A stretch of DNA of 64,000 nucleotides from positions 1-64,000 of the forward strand of contig NZ_AHZC01000033.1 of NCBI RefSeq assembly GCF_000247475.1, given 5' to 3'. Each line of letters starts with the position of its first letter. Position 1 is the first letter of the stretch. The notes beneath the pieces were generated by a model. The model saw only the letters and a list, made by a program, of their open reading frames with translations, was not told the origin of the DNA and did no database searches. The position numbers and the translations under genes were made by a program. The stretch is from Rhizobium sp. PDO1-076 (GTDB lineage Bacteria; Pseudomonadota; Alphaproteobacteria; Rhizobiales; Rhizobiaceae). This document shows, piece after piece, positions 46,380-56,139 of the stretch.

Positions 46380-48281
46380 ATGGAACAAGACAAGACCCAT
46401 TCTTCGGAAGGTCACAAGGGCGCGCGCGGAATGTTTTTCCTCGCGCTCGGCTCGGTCGGCGTCGTCTATGGCGATATCGGCACCAGCCCGCTCTATGCGT
46501 TTCGTGAAGCGCTGAAGCCGATCAGCGAAGGCGGCGTGACCCGTTTGGAAATCATCGGGCTGATCTCGCTGATGATCTGGGCGCTGACCATCATCGTCAC
46601 GCTCAAATATGTGCTGTTCCTGCTACGCGCCGACAATGACGGCGAGGGCGGAACCCTGTCCCTGCTCGCCTTGCTGTCGAAGACCGCCAATGGCCACGGC
46701 CCGATCCTGATGGTGCTCGGTCTGATCGGCGCGGCGCTGTTCCTCGGCGATTCGATGATTACCCCGGCGCTTTCGGTACTGTCGGCGGTCGAGGGGCTCA
46801 AGCTCGTGGCGCCGGACCTGTCCGACTACATCGTGCCGATATCGGTGGCGATCCTGATCGGCGTCTTTGCCGTGCAATCGCATGGCACCGCGGCCGTTGC
46901 CCGTTTCTTCGGCCCGATCACGGCACTCTGGTTCCTGGTCATGGCGGCCGGCGGCGTCAATCACATCTTCGATGACCTCGGCATTCTCTCGGCCTTCAAC
47001 CCCTGGCATGCGGCCAATTTCATGCTGCGCGAAGGTTTCCTCGGCATTGTCGTGCTCGGCGCCGTTTTCCTCACTGTCACCGGTGCGGAAGCGCTATATG
47101 CCGACCTCGGCCATTTTGGCCGCAAGCCCATTCAGTGGGCCTGGTTCGTGCTGGTCTTCCCGTCGCTGGTCCTCAACTATCTCGGCCAGGGCGCGCTGGT
47201 GCTGCACAATCCCGACGCCATGGAAAACCCGTTTTATCTGATGTTTCCGCAATGGGCGCTGTTGCCGGTCGTCATTCTGGCGACCTTCGCCACCATCATC
47301 GCCAGCCAGGCCGTGATCACCGGCGCCTTCTCGCTGGTGCGCCAGGCGATCCATCTCGGCTTCCTGCCGCGCATGCAGATCCTGTTCACCTCGGAAACCC
47401 ATACCGGCCAGATCTATCTGCCCTCGGTCAACGCGCTGCTGCTGGTCGGCGTTCTGGCGCTGGTACTGCTGTTTGAAAGCTCCGAGGCACTGGCCACCGC
47501 CTATGGCATCTCGGTCACCGGCGCCATGGTGGTCACCACGATCATGGCCTTCGAATTTGTCCGCAAGCGCTGGAACTGGAGCGTGACGACGGCCGTGGCC
47601 GCGCTGTTGCCGCTTCTTGCGCTGGAACTGGTCTTCCTGGGTGCAAACCTCCTGAAGATCCATGACGGCGGCTATATCCCGGTTCTGTTTGCCGCCGTCT
47701 TCACCGTCATCATGTGGACATGGCGTCGCGGCAACGGCATCCTGTTTGCCAAGACCCGCCACACCGATGTGCCCCTGGCGCCGTTCATCGCCTCGATCGA
47801 GCGCAAGAGCGATCATGCACCGGCGAATGTTCCGGGCACCGCGATCTTCCTGACCAGCGATGCCGAAACCGCGCCGGCCGCACTGTTGCACAATCTCAAG
47901 CACAATCATGTTTTGCACGAGCGCAACATCATCCTGACGATCAAGACGATCGGCCGGCCGCGCGCCACCGCCGACGAGCGGTTTGTCATCGAGCAATTGT
48001 CGGAGCGCTTTTCCCGCGTCGAAATCCGCTTCGGCTTCATGGAAAACCAGAATGTCTCGAAGGCCCTGGCCAACCTGCGCCGCTGCGGATTGAAGTTCGA
48101 CATCATGTCGACCTCTTTCTATCTCGGCCGGCGCAAGCTGGTGCCGGATGCAAAATCCGGCATGCCCTATTGGCAGGACCGGCTTTATATCTCGCTTGCC
48201 AATGCGGCAGCCGACCCGTCGGACTATTTCCGCCTGCCAGCCAACCGCGTGGTCGAACTGGGCTCGCACGTCATCATCTGA
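46380..48281 (+). CDS. kup: low-affinity potassium uptake protein Kup
   Basis: A K+/H+ symporter of the KUP/HAK/KT family in the inner membrane. The 633-residue protein shows the conserved [18 protein letters not shown] (about 27-44), [33 protein letters not shown] and [15 protein letters not shown] segments. It has about 12 membrane spans and a cytoplasmic C-terminal domain ending in the typical [15 protein letters not shown]. Full length. It follows corA and is ended by a strong terminator. Confidence 0.97.
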   Translation: MEQDKTHSSEGHKGARGMFFLALGSVGVVYGDIGTSPLYAFREALKPISEGGVTRLEIIGLISLMIWALTIIVTLKYVLFLLRADNDGEGGTLSLLALLSKTANGHGPILMVLGLIGAALFLGDSMITPALSVLSAVEGLKLVAPDLSDYIVPISVAILIGVFAVQSHGTAAVARFFGPITALWFLVMAAGGVNHIFDDLGILSAFNPWHAANFMLREGFLGIVVLGAVFLTVTGAEALYADLGHFGRKPIQWAWFVLVFPSLVLNYLGQGALVLHNPDAMENPFYLMFPQWALLPVVILATFATIIASQAVITGAFSLVRQAIHLGFLPRMQILFTSETHTGQIYLPSVNALLLVGVLALVLLFESSEALATAYGISVTGAMVVTTIMAFEFVRKRWNWSVTTAVAALLPLLALELVFLGANLLKIHDGGYIPVLFAAVFTVIMWTWRRGNGILFAKTRHTDVPLAPFIASIERKSDHAPANVPGTAIFLTSDAETAPAALLHNLKHNHVLHERNIILTIKTIGRPRATADERFVIEQLSERFSRVEIRFGFMENQNVSKALANLRRCGLKFDIMSTSFYLGRRKLVPDAKSGMPYWQDRLYISLANAAADPSDYFRLPANRVVELGSHVII

Positions 48282-48304
48282 TCCCGTTGCGCGATGACGC
48301 ATTC

Positions 48305-48336
48305 AAAGGCCACCGGATGATCCCGGTGGCCTTTTT
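48305..48336 (+). terminator. Rho-independent terminator after kup
   Basis: AAAGGCCACCGG (48305-48316) pairs with CCGGTGGCCTTT (48323-48334), and the T run extends to 48336. A strong 12-bp stem. Confidence 0.93.
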
Positions 48337-48448
48337 GCGTTCCTGCAGCCGGGGTTTCATCGCCCATTGCAGTCGGCGTTAACCATGCATCAAGGTTAAT
48401 GAGAGATGTTTTTCTAATGTATCTCGCGTCCTTGTGCTGGAGTTCGGT

Positions 48449-49630
48449 TTGCGTTCCTCATTTCGCCCTTCCAAGAAGGTCTTCTCCCGGCTGGAGACCT
48501 GGACCTCGCCTCTGCTCTTCGGCCTTGTCTCCTGGCTCGCTTTCCCGACAATTGCCGCCCAGGCGGATATGGCCGGCCTTCTGGCCGGCAGCGATCGCGG
48601 CGCCAGCAACTGGCGCATGGTGCTGACTTCGTCGCCGGCAGGTTCCATCCACCAGGCCGAACTGGCATTTTCTGCCGATGAAACATCGTCTGCTCTGTCC
48701 AATGACACCGGCCTAGTGCTGCCCGATGGCCGTCGTATCGCCTTTGACGGCGGCAAGCAGACCGCCGATCCGCTGCCGGACGAAATGCGCGTCACCCGCG
48801 ACCTGAAGAAGGGCAGGGTGATTGCCGTCGAGCAGATGCTGCCCCCACGCGCCTTTTCGGCGGGTTCCATATTGAAGCGCACCAGTTCGCTCTTCGACCC
48901 CAGGGACCGCGCGACCGAGCGCACCGCCTTTGCCCGCGAAAAAACCGAGGCCAAGCCTGTCGAACTCGCAAGCTTCTATTTCAAGCGCAAGGAGCAGCCG
49001 GTCGACCCGGCACTGCCGTCCATGCTGGCCGGACTGGTCACCAACCGCAATCCGGATGTCCTGGCGACCGCCTATGCATCGCCGGCGCCCGACTATGCCA
49101 GCGTTTCGCCATTCGATGCGATCCTGACGGAAAAGCAGATGGCGCGTGGTCGCTTCACGCCCGAGATCGGCCCGCAGGATCACGCATGGGCCGCAACCGC
49201 ATTGCCGGCCGGGGTGTTTTCCGACAAGGAGCAGAAATGCCTCGCCGAAGGCATCTATTTCGAAGCCCGTGGCGAATCGGTCAAGGGCCAGGCGGCCGTC
49301 GCTCAGGTCATCCTTAACCGCGTCCGCAATCCGCACTATCCCGCGACGATCTGCGGTGTCGTCTATCAGAACGAGGATTGGCGCAACCGCTGCCAGTTTT
49401 CCTTTGCCTGCGACCGCATTCCCGACCGGGTGAACTCGCCTTCCCATTGGCGCACGGCCAAGGAAATCGCCATGGCGGTCACCGCTGGCAAGATCTGGTT
49501 CAAGGAGGTCGGATCGGCCACCCACTACCACGCCACCTATGTAAAGCCGGACTGGGGCCCGACGATGAAGCGGGTCGATACGATCGGCAAGCATATCTTC
49601 TACCGCACCTATGGCGGTGGCTGGAGCTGA
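48449..49630 (+). CDS. cell wall hydrolase, SleB family
   Basis: An exported protein of about 393 residues. An N-terminal signal sequence (hydrophobic LLFGLVSWLAFPTIAAQA) is followed by a linker domain of about 230 residues without known motif. The C-terminal SleB-type hydrolase domain (about residues 260-390) has CLAEGIYFEARGE, AAVAQVILNRVRNPHYP, NRCQFSFACD and ATHYHATYVKPDW. SleB-type enzymes cleave peptidoglycan glycan strands. TTG 48449 is preferred because GGAG lies six bases upstream; GTG 48434 is another option. The gene has its own region after the kup terminator. Confidence 0.9.
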   Translation: MRSSFRPSKKVFSRLETWTSPLLFGLVSWLAFPTIAAQADMAGLLAGSDRGASNWRMVLTSSPAGSIHQAELAFSADETSSALSNDTGLVLPDGRRIAFDGGKQTADPLPDEMRVTRDLKKGRVIAVEQMLPPRAFSAGSILKRTSSLFDPRDRATERTAFAREKTEAKPVELASFYFKRKEQPVDPALPSMLAGLVTNRNPDVLATAYASPAPDYASVSPFDAILTEKQMARGRFTPEIGPQDHAWAATALPAGVFSDKEQKCLAEGIYFEARGESVKGQAAVAQVILNRVRNPHYPATICGVVYQNEDWRNRCQFSFACDRIPDRVNSPSHWRTAKEIAMAVTAGKIWFKEVGSATHYHATYVKPDWGPTMKRVDTIGKHIFYRTYGGGWS

Positions 49631-49847
49631 CACGCCCAGGATATCAGCACCGGCAGGTGCTGGACTGGGATTGCGGCAGAGGTTCGCGGACTTTGGCGCG
49701 GACCGCACACAATTTCGATTTTCGCTGACTTGCTTGTGCCGCAATGTGGCATGGCGGAGCATCGATTATGGCAGATTCTCTCCACACATCGCGACCAAGT
49801 GACACGATTTGGTGTCTGTCATGTGAGTTGAATCGACAATATTTGAC

Positions 49848-49871
49848 TAACCTACTGAATTTTATAGGTTA
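49848..49871. promoter_or_regulatory. inverted repeat upstream of the atp operon
   Basis: TAACCTA (49848-49854) and TAGGTTA (49865-49871) form a perfect 7-bp inverted repeat with a 10-bp AT-rich spacer, about 30 bp upstream of the atp promoter candidate. It could be an operator; no regulator can be named. Confidence 0.4.
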
Positions 49872-49901
49872 ATTTGTCGTGAAACTTGACCCCCATATGC
49901 C

Positions 49902-49930
49902 TTGACTATGCAGGTCCTCAAAATTATGGT
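49902..49930 (+). promoter_or_regulatory. sigma-70-type promoter candidate of the atp operon
   Basis: TTGACT (49902-49907), a 17-bp spacer, TATGGT (49925-49930). The transcript would have a leader of about 100 bases before atpI. Confidence 0.5.
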
Positions 49931-50037
49931 GCGGCCGACTTCAAAGCGGGCCACAAGGGTTTCTATCCTGCCGTTTCTGCATTCAAATCGGGTGTAAAAT
50001 ATGCCCTGTGAGATACGGATAGGGACGGGAGGAAGCC

Positions 50038-50400
50038 ATGACGGATAATCGGGAAGAAGGTCTGGAAGAGCGTCGCCGGAGGCTGGCTGCCGAATTGGCT
50101 GTCCGGGACACCAAGGCGAAGAGCGAGGAAAGCGCGGAGATCAACGCAGAAGAAACCCGCAAGGGTTACGGAATGGCGATGAAGATCTCGAGCGAATTCA
50201 TCTCCGCCATCGTTGTTGGCGCATTTCTGGGCTATCTTTTTGACCGCTTTGTCGGTACGGCGCCCTGGGGCATGATTGTATTGCTGCTCATCGGGTTCTG
50301 TGCCGGCGTGTTGAACGTCATGCGTGTCGTTGGGATTGTGGCTTCGCCCCATCCGGCCGATCGCAAGATGGACCTGAAAGACAAAGGCGACGGTCGCTGA
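50038..50400 (+). CDS. atpI: ATP synthase protein I
   Basis: A 120-residue accessory protein that helps assemble the Fo c-ring. The N-terminus (about 1-45) is charged and probably helical. Two membrane segments follow (about 55-75, FISAIVVGAFLGYLFDRFVG, and 78-100, WGMIVLLLIGFCAGVLNVMR), with a polar tail. It is the first gene of the alphaproteobacterial Fo operon atpI-B-E-F'-F. GGGAGGAAG lies before the ATG. Confidence 0.92.
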   Translation: MTDNREEGLEERRRRLAAELAVRDTKAKSEESAEINAEETRKGYGMAMKISSEFISAIVVGAFLGYLFDRFVGTAPWGMIVLLLIGFCAGVLNVMRVVGIVASPHPADRKMDLKDKGDGR

Positions 50401-50460
50401 GGCGATCCGAGCACGACGATAAGATATCCGCTTCGGCGGCAAAACGCGAAAGAGCAGAAC

Positions 50461-51210
50461 GTGGCCAACGATCCTACTCATCAGTTTCTGATCCAGAAGA
50501 TTGTTCCGATCGAAGTGGGCGGGATTGATTTTTCGTTTACCAATGCCTCGCTGTTCATGGTTGCAACCGTCGCAACCGCTTCAAGCTTCCTCTATTTCTC
50601 GACATCGAACCGCGGTCTCATTCCGACCCGCATGCAGTCTGTCGCTGAAATGGCCTATGAATTCATCGCATCGATGCTGCGCGAAGGCGCCGGCAGCCAT
50701 GGCATGAAGTTCTTCCCGATGGTGTTTTCGCTGTTCATGTTCGTGCTGACGGCCAACCTGCTCGGCATGTTCCCGTACTTCTTCACCATCACCAGCCAGA
50801 TCATCGTCACCTTCGCTCTGGCGCTGTTCGTCATCCTGACCGTGCTGGTCTATGGTTTCTACAAGCATGGCCTGAAGTTCCTGGGCATCTTTGCGCCGTC
50901 CGGCGTGCCGATTGCTCTCCTGCCGCTGGTTTCCACGATCGAGGTTGTTTCCTTCCTCTCGCGTCCGATCAGCCTCTCCGTCCGTCTGTTCGCCAACATG
51001 CTCGCCGGTCACATCACGCTCAAGGTCTTTGCCGGCTTTGTCGCGTCGATGAGTGCCATGGGCGCGGTCGGTGTCGGCGGCGCAATTCTGCCCCTTTTGA
51101 TGACGGTCGCCATGACCGGTCTCGAATTTCTCGTTGCCTTCCTGCAGGCCTACGTCTTCGCGGTACTCACTTGCATGTACCTGAACGACGCAGTGCACGG
51201 CGGTCACTGA
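50461..51210 (+). CDS. atpB: ATP synthase subunit a
   Basis: The stationary Fo subunit holding the two proton half-channels. 249 residues, with five or six membrane spans. The essential arginine is in [14 protein letters not shown]. The N-terminal segment reads [22 protein letters not shown]. It starts with GTG and lies 60 bp after atpI. Confidence 0.97.
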   Translation: MANDPTHQFLIQKIVPIEVGGIDFSFTNASLFMVATVATASSFLYFSTSNRGLIPTRMQSVAEMAYEFIASMLREGAGSHGMKFFPMVFSLFMFVLTANLLGMFPYFFTITSQIIVTFALALFVILTVLVYGFYKHGLKFLGIFAPSGVPIALLPLVSTIEVVSFLSRPISLSVRLFANMLAGHITLKVFAGFVASMSAMGAVGVGGAILPLLMTVAMTGLEFLVAFLQAYVFAVLTCMYLNDAVHGGH

Positions 51211-51281
51211 GAATATAGTCGCTGGCCCTGGCGCAACCGGGGCCAAAACAGCCGCAACAACCATTTCGAAGGAGTATCCAT

Positions 51282-51509
51282 ATGGAAGCGGAAGCAGCAA
51301 AGTACATCGGCGCAGGTCTCGCATGCCTCGGCATGGCTGGTACGTCCCTCGCACTCGGCCGTATCTTCGGTGATTACCTCTCCGGCGCACTGCGCAACCC
51401 GTCTGCCGCTGACAGCCAGTTCGGCCGTCTGGTATTCGGCTTCGCCGTTACGGAAGCTCTGGGCATCTTCTCGCTGCTCATCGCTCTCCTCCTCCTGTTC
51501 GCTGTCTAA
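51282..51509 (+). CDS. atpE: ATP synthase subunit c
   Basis: The rotor ring subunit, 75 residues forming a helical hairpin. The first helix is KYIGAGLACLGMAGTSLALG and the polar loop contains RNP. The ion-binding carboxylate is the Glu in GFAVTEALGIFSLL (about residue 59). The glutamate without further sodium-site polar residues indicates proton coupling. GAAGGAG precedes the ATG. Confidence 0.97.
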   Translation: MEAEAAKYIGAGLACLGMAGTSLALGRIFGDYLSGALRNPSAADSQFGRLVFGFAVTEALGIFSLLIALLLLFAV

Positions 51510-51592
51510 TAGACGGTTGGAGATTGGGATCACGGCGTGCCTTTCGCGGCAGCCGTGATCTCGTGCATTTGTGAATACACCTGGAGGTGAGC

Positions 51593-52180
51593 ATGTTTGT
51601 GACCCCCGCCTATGCCGAGGAAGCGCCGGCAGAGGGCACTGTCCATACCGAGACCGGCGTTCCGAATACGGAACATGCCAGCGGTGTGTTCCCGCCGTTC
51701 GATTCGTCCACCTATGCCTCACAGCTGTTGTGGCTGGTGATCACGTTCGGCATCTTCTACATGCTCATGCAGAAGGTCATCGTGCCGCGCGTTGGCGGTA
51801 TCCTGGAAAACCGCCACGACCGCATTGCGCAGGATCTCGACGAGGCAGCCCGCTTCAAGTCGGAAGCCGACGCTGCGATTGAAACTTACGAACGCGAGCT
51901 GAGCGCGGCCAAGGCGAAAGCCGGTCAGATTGCATCAGCTGCGCGCGACGAAGCCAAGGTCAAGGCCGACGCGGAACGCGCCGCCATCGAAGCGGATCTC
52001 GCCGCCAAGATCGCCGCTGCCGAAGTCCGCATTGGCGAGATCAAGGCCAAGGCATTTGCCGAGGTCGACACGATTGCAATCGACACGGTCGGTTCGATCG
52101 TCGAACAGCTGATCGGTACCAAGGCGACCGCCGCTGACATCAAGGCTGCCGTTTCCGGCGCCGCCAAGCAGGGAGCGTGA
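51593..52180 (+). CDS. atpF': ATP synthase subunit b'
   Basis: One of the two peripheral stalk subunits of alphaproteobacterial and photosynthetic enzymes. 195 residues, with an N-terminal region of about 45 residues, one membrane span ([20 protein letters not shown]), then a long Ala/Lys/Glu-rich coiled coil. ATG 51593 is preferred because GGAGG lies five bases upstream; the GTG two codons earlier overlaps that site. It ends nine codons' distance or less from atpF and is closely coupled to it. Confidence 0.94.
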   Translation: MFVTPAYAEEAPAEGTVHTETGVPNTEHASGVFPPFDSSTYASQLLWLVITFGIFYMLMQKVIVPRVGGILENRHDRIAQDLDEAARFKSEADAAIETYERELSAAKAKAGQIASAARDEAKVKADAERAAIEADLAAKIAAAEVRIGEIKAKAFAEVDTIAIDTVGSIVEQLIGTKATAADIKAAVSGAAKQGA

Positions 52181-52185
52181 TCGCC

Positions 52186-52671
52186 ATGCATCTCGACGCA
52201 ACATTTTTTGCCCTGGTCGGTCTGGTTCTCTTCTTCGTCCTGCTCGCCTACCTGAAGGTTCCGGGCATGATGGCCAAGGGGCTTGACGAGCGCGCTGACA
52301 AGATCCGCGACGAACTGGCGGAAGCCAAGCGCCTGCGCGAAGAGGCCCAGCACCTGCTGGCCGAATACCAGCGCAAGCGCAAGGAAGCGGAAGCAGAGGC
52401 AGCCGGCATCGTTGCCGCCGCCGAACGCGAAGCCGCTGCCCTGACCGCCGAAGCCCGGCAGAAGACCGAGGAATTCATTGCACGCCGCAATGCGCTCTCG
52501 GAGCAGAAGATCAAGCAGGCCGAGACCGAAGCGGTCAACGCCGTGCGCGTGGCAGCCGTCGATCTGGCAATTGCTGCGGCTGAAAAGGTTCTGGCCAAGA
52601 AAACCGATGGCGCCGTTCAGGACAACCTGTTCAAGAACGCTGTCGGCGAGGTCAAGTCCCGCCTGAACTGA
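52186..52671 (+). CDS. atpF: ATP synthase subunit b
   Basis: The second peripheral stalk subunit. 161 residues: one N-terminal membrane span (ATFFALVGLVLFFVLLAYL) and a long coiled coil rich in Ala, Glu and Lys. ATG 52186 has GGGAG ten bases upstream; a GTG at 52177 overlaps the end of atpF' but is too close to that site. It is the last gene of the Fo operon. The F1 genes (atpH-A-G-D-C) are in a separate locus in this group and are absent here. Confidence 0.95.
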   Translation: MHLDATFFALVGLVLFFVLLAYLKVPGMMAKGLDERADKIRDELAEAKRLREEAQHLLAEYQRKRKEAEAEAAGIVAAAEREAAALTAEARQKTEEFIARRNALSEQKIKQAETEAVNAVRVAAVDLAIAAAEKVLAKKTDGAVQDNLFKNAVGEVKSRLN

Positions 52672-52694
52672 TCAGACGATCAGCGACAGAATTG

Positions 52695-52722
52695 AAAAAG
52701 CCGGGCATGTCCCGGCTTTTTT
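52695..52722 (+). terminator. Rho-independent terminator of the atp operon
   Basis: AAAAAGCCGGG (52695-52705), a CATGT loop, CCCGGCTTTTT (52711-52721) and one more T. An 11-bp stem with a T run on the plus strand and an A run on the left, so it could work in both directions. Confidence 0.93.
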
Positions 52723-52739
52723 GTTGCCTGCGCTATGGG

Positions 52740-52850
52740 TTGCTCCCGAGGCTGAGATGGGGCCGAGACGGCGCAAGGCGGATGGAACAAGAGGGATGGC
52801 GCCGGGCGGATGGGGCCAGATGGAAGGGGCGGGCCGATTGAGACACACTG
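52740..52850. other. G-rich intergenic tract with repeated GGATGG-type units
   Basis: Between the atp terminator and rnhB the plus strand is strongly G-rich, with GCGGATGG, GGGATGG, GCGGATGG and CAGATGG units in about 60 bases. No ORF with a ribosome site is present. It lies in the 3' region of rnhB on the minus strand. Confidence 0.5.
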
Positions 52851-52860
52851 GAGCGCCGTG

Positions 52861-53529
52861 TCAGTCGGTGGTGACGTCGACTTGCCGCAGCGGCCGAAAG
52901 CTCATCCGGTGCAGCGGGCAGGGGCCATGGATGACGATCGCGCCCCGATGCATGGCCGTGCCATAGCCGGCATGCTGTGCGAACCCGTAGTGAGGATAGA
53001 GCAGCCCGGCCCGTGCCATCATCCGGTCCCGCATGACCTTGGCAAGGATCGATGCTGCGGCGATCGACACAGAGCGTGCATCGCCCTTGACCACGGCCGT
53101 GCCGGAACAGGAAAGTCCCTCCGGAACGTCCTTGCCGTCGGCCAGCACATGCATGGCGCTCAATTCAAGCCCGGCAACGGCACGCCGCATGGCGTCGAGG
53201 CTCGCCTTGCGGATATCGCGTGCGTCGATATGGCGGGGTGACGAAGAGGCGATCGAGACAGTGGCAGTGGCAAGGATCTCGTCATACAGCCGCTCGCGCT
53301 GGGCCGCGGACAGTTTCTTCGAATCGTTCAGTCCGTCTGGGATGCGCTTCGGGTCGAGGATGACCGCCGCTGCCACCACAGGCCCCGCCAGCGGCCCGCG
53401 ACCGGCTTCGTCGGTTCCGGCAACAGGCCAGAGCCCGCGCCGCCTGGTGCGGCTCTCGATCGAAAAATCAGGAGCCAGCGGCGGATCGGGAAACAGGCTG
53501 GGAGAATCGGGTGGCGTGCGCGTTTTCAT
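52861..53529 (-). CDS. rnhB: ribonuclease HII
   Basis: Removes misincorporated ribonucleotides and RNA primers from DNA. The 222-residue protein has the family opening [19 protein letters not shown] (catalytic Asp and Glu), [11 protein letters not shown], a further aspartate in the [11 protein letters not shown] region, and [13 protein letters not shown]. The ATG at 53529 is chosen by family length; the frame stays open for another 74 codons upstream, but that extension is Arg/Pro-rich and has no family similarity. Confidence 0.95.
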   Translation of the reverse strand: MKTRTPPDSPSLFPDPPLAPDFSIESRTRRRGLWPVAGTDEAGRGPLAGPVVAAAVILDPKRIPDGLNDSKKLSAAQRERLYDEILATATVSIASSSPRHIDARDIRKASLDAMRRAVAGLELSAMHVLADGKDVPEGLSCSGTAVVKGDARSVSIAAASILAKVMRDRMMARAGLLYPHYGFAQHAGYGTAMHRGAIVIHGPCPLHRMSFRPLRQVDVTTD

Positions 53530-53754
53530 GCGGCAGAAATCGCACGCGCACCCGATCTCCTGCAAGCCCCTGGTCCCTTCCTCTCGTTGGACGCGAGAAC
53601 AAGGGGCGGCTGACCAGGGACACATCCGGCGCGAGGCGGCGGATAACCGCGCCGGAAGACGAAACCCGGCCTGGACCGGGAGGCGCAATGTCGAGGCGGT
53701 GCCAGCCGCCCGGACATCACGATAGGGATCCTGCGCCTTGGTGCGGCGCAAGTT

Positions 53755-54912
53755 TCACAGCAGCGACAGCTGCACGCCATGGCTGTTCGGCGACAGGAAC
53801 AGATCCTCACGCAGATGCAGGCTGCGGCGGGTCAGGCCAAGACGCTTGGTTGCCATCTCGAAGCGGCGGCTGATCTGCCAGGCATAGGGACCGGCCCCCT
53901 TCATCCTTTTTCCGAATTCGGCATCGTAGTCCTTGCCGTCGCGCATCGAGCGGACCAGCGACATCACATGCCGATAGCGGTCCGGATAATGCTGCAGCAA
54001 CCAGTCGCGAAACAGCGGGCTGACCTCGAGCGGCAGGCGCAGCAGCACATAGCTGGCCTCCGTCGCGCCGGCCGCCTTGCCGCTGTCGAGAATGCGTTCG
54101 ATCTCATGGTCGTTCAGCGCCGGAATGACCGGCCCGAGCATCACGGCAACCGGGATGCCAGCCTCCGACAGCCCCTTAATCGTCTCCAGTCGCCGTGACG
54201 GCGTGGCCGCGCGCGGCTCCATCAGCCGGGCGAGCTTGCGATCGAGCGTCGTCACCGAAATGCCGACCTTGGCAAGACCGCGCTCCGCCATCGACTTCAG
54301 GATGTCCACGTCGCGCAGCACCAGCGCCGACTTGGTGACGATCACCACAGGATGATTGGCCTTGTCGAGCACTTCGAGGATCTGGCGCATGATCCGCCAT
54401 TCCCGCTCGATCGGCTGATAGGGATCGGTATTGGTGCCGATCGCGATCGGCCGTGGCTTGTAGCCCGGCTTCGACAATTCCCGTTCCAGAAGCTTCGGCG
54501 CATCCGGCTTGGCAAACAGCCTGGCCTCGAAGTCGAGACCGGCCGAAAGCCCCATATAGCTGTGTGTCGGGCGGGCGAAGCAGTAGATGCAGCCATGTTC
54601 GCAGCCACGGTAAGGATTGACCGAGCGGTCGAAGGGAATGTCCGGCGATTCGTTGCGGGTGATGATGGTTCGCGGCTTCTCGACCTGCACTTCCGTCTTG
54701 AACGGCGGCATGTCCTCGAGGCTCTGCCAGCCGTCGTCGAAGGCAACACGTTCGGTCGGCTCGAAACGTCCGCCCGGATTGAGCGTCGCGCCGCGACCAC
54801 GACGCCGGTCGATCTCGATCCGGAGCCCGGAAGAGGTCATCACCGCATCGGCAATATCTGCCGTATTGCCAGGCTGAAAGGCAGCCCGGCCCACAAGAGA
54901 CAGCTCGTTCAT
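53755..54912 (-). CDS. PA0069-family radical SAM protein
   Basis: A 385-residue radical SAM enzyme related to spore photoproduct lyase-like proteins. The cluster-binding motif is C104-x3-C108-x2-C111 in NPYRGCEHGCIYCFARP. A SAM-binding region follows with IAIGTNTDPYQPIEREW, then TKSALVLRDVDIL and GISVTTLD. Function is unknown in this widely conserved family. The ATG at 54912 has GAGGAG seven bases upstream. It stands alone, upstream of rnhB on the same strand with a 225-bp gap. Confidence 0.92.
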   Translation of the reverse strand: MNELSLVGRAAFQPGNTADIADAVMTSSGLRIEIDRRRGRGATLNPGGRFEPTERVAFDDGWQSLEDMPPFKTEVQVEKPRTIITRNESPDIPFDRSVNPYRGCEHGCIYCFARPTHSYMGLSAGLDFEARLFAKPDAPKLLERELSKPGYKPRPIAIGTNTDPYQPIEREWRIMRQILEVLDKANHPVVIVTKSALVLRDVDILKSMAERGLAKVGISVTTLDRKLARLMEPRAATPSRRLETIKGLSEAGIPVAVMLGPVIPALNDHEIERILDSGKAAGATEASYVLLRLPLEVSPLFRDWLLQHYPDRYRHVMSLVRSMRDGKDYDAEFGKRMKGAGPYAWQISRRFEMATKRLGLTRRSLHLREDLFLSPNSHGVQLSLL

Positions 54913-55055
54913 GTTTAGCTCCTCGCGGGGTCAATCAGTCCCGCCGAATGACTATATTCCTACCACCAACAATGAGAACAATGCAAGAACAAAATAGAAA
55001 ATTGGCCAATCGCAAAGCTGTGGCAAATCTTTGTGCAATGCGATAGAGATAGGCA

Positions 55056-55577
55056 ATGTTGACAGTGATCATGGAATGCCGCGATCAGGAGCCAGAGCTC
55101 GCTCAGACGCTGTCGGTTCTTGTAGCCGGCGCCGTGGAAGGGCTTGTGAGCGATGTTATTGTCCTGGACCATGGCTCCAAGGACGGCTCGTCCTTCGTGG
55201 CGGATGCCGCAGGCTGCCGCTTTTATCAGCAATGGGACATGAAAGAATTGCTCGGCTCGGTGCGCGGCGAGTGGCTGCTTCTGGTCGAGCCTGGCGCCCG
55301 GTTGACCCAGGGCTGGATCGACGAGGTCGCCGAATATGTCGCCCTCAACAAGGTGCCCGCTCGTTTTTCCGAATCGCGCGCCTATCGGCTACCGTTCTAT
55401 CGGCGTTTGACCCGGTCACGCCCGCCGCTCGAAAATGGCCTCCTGCTGCCCAAGCGCCACGCACAGTCACTGGTCCGCTCGGGCATGGATCTTCAGCATC
55501 TGGCCCATGGCCAAAAACCGCGCCGGCTGGCCTCCGAGATCATCCCGTCCTGGGTTGCTCGCGAAGCCAGGCGCTGA
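55056..55577 (+). CDS. short glycosyltransferase family 2-like protein
   Basis: 173 residues resembling the first half of a GT-A (GT2) fold. LTVIMECRDQEPELAQTLSVL occupies the N-terminus, then VIVLDHGSKDGSSFVADAAG where GT2 enzymes carry the nucleotide-binding D-x-S-x-D pattern, then WLLLVEPGARLTQGW near the place of the DxD motif. Here the DxD reads EPGA, so metal binding is doubtful. Shorter than typical GT2 proteins (about 230 or more). Possibly a degenerate or accessory transferase. It converges with moaB. Confidence 0.72.
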   Translation: MLTVIMECRDQEPELAQTLSVLVAGAVEGLVSDVIVLDHGSKDGSSFVADAAGCRFYQQWDMKELLGSVRGEWLLLVEPGARLTQGWIDEVAEYVALNKVPARFSESRAYRLPFYRRLTRSRPPLENGLLLPKRHAQSLVRSGMDLQHLAHGQKPRRLASEIIPSWVAREARR

Positions 55578-55593
55578 CAGCCGTCCGGCAACA

Positions 55594-56139
55594 CTATTTG
55601 CCGCGCGTGAGGTGCTCGTCGAGCCGTGGCATGATCTCGACGAAATTGCACGGCATGTGCCGGTAGTCGAGCTGCAGCTTCAGGATCCCGTCCCAGGCAT
55701 CCTTGCAGGCGCCGGGCGATCCCGGCAGCACGAAGATGAAGGTCGCATTGGCGACCCCGCCGGTTGCCCGCGACTGGATGGTCGAGGTGCCGATCTTGTC
55801 ATAGGAAATCCGGTGGAAGACCTCGGAAAAGCCGTCCATGCGTTTTTCGAACAAGGGTTCCAGCGCTTCGGGTGTCACGTCGCGACCGGTAAAGCCCGTA
55901 CCGCCGGTGGTGATCACCACATCGATGGCGTCATCTTTGGTCCAGGCCTGAACCTGGTCGAAGATCGCCGCCTTGTCGTCCTGGACGATGGCGCGGGCGA
56001 CGAGCGTGTGACCAGCCTCCGCGATCCGGGCGACCAGCGTGTCGCCGGAGCGGTCGTCTTCCAGGCGCCGTGTGTCCGAGACCGTGAGCACGGCAATGCC
56101 CACCGGAATGAAGGGGCGGCTTTCGTCGATCCGGCTCAT
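55594..56139 (-). CDS. moaB: molybdenum cofactor biosynthesis protein MoaB
   Basis: A 181-residue protein of the MoaB/Mog fold. Motifs are IAVLTVSDTRRLEDDRSGDTL near the N-terminus, then DVVITTGGTGFTGRDVTPEAL and LPGSPGACKDAWDGIL, which together form the molybdopterin-binding site. Some MoaB proteins adenylylate molybdopterin. The ATG overlaps the ispE stop by 4 bp, so both are on one transcript. Confidence 0.95.
   Translation of the reverse strand: MSRIDESRPFIPVGIAVLTVSDTRRLEDDRSGDTLVARIAEAGHTLVARAIVQDDKAAIFDQVQAWTKDDAIDVVITTGGTGFTGRDVTPEALEPLFEKRMDGFSEVFHRISYDKIGTSTIQSRATGGVANATFIFVLPGSPGACKDAWDGILKLQLDYRHMPCNFVEIMPRLDEHLTRGK

Larger units (their letters stand above)
49631..50037. other. 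intergenic region before the ATP synthase genes
   Basis: About 400 bp without a gene, more AT-rich from 49800 to 49930. It contains the inverted repeat 49848-49871 and the atp promoter candidate 49902-49930. Confidence 0.6.

Noticed and set aside
53530-53751. N-terminal extension of the RNase HII frame
   Set aside because: The extra 74 codons are Arg/Pro-rich without similarity, and RNase HII proteins begin close to the ATG at 53529.
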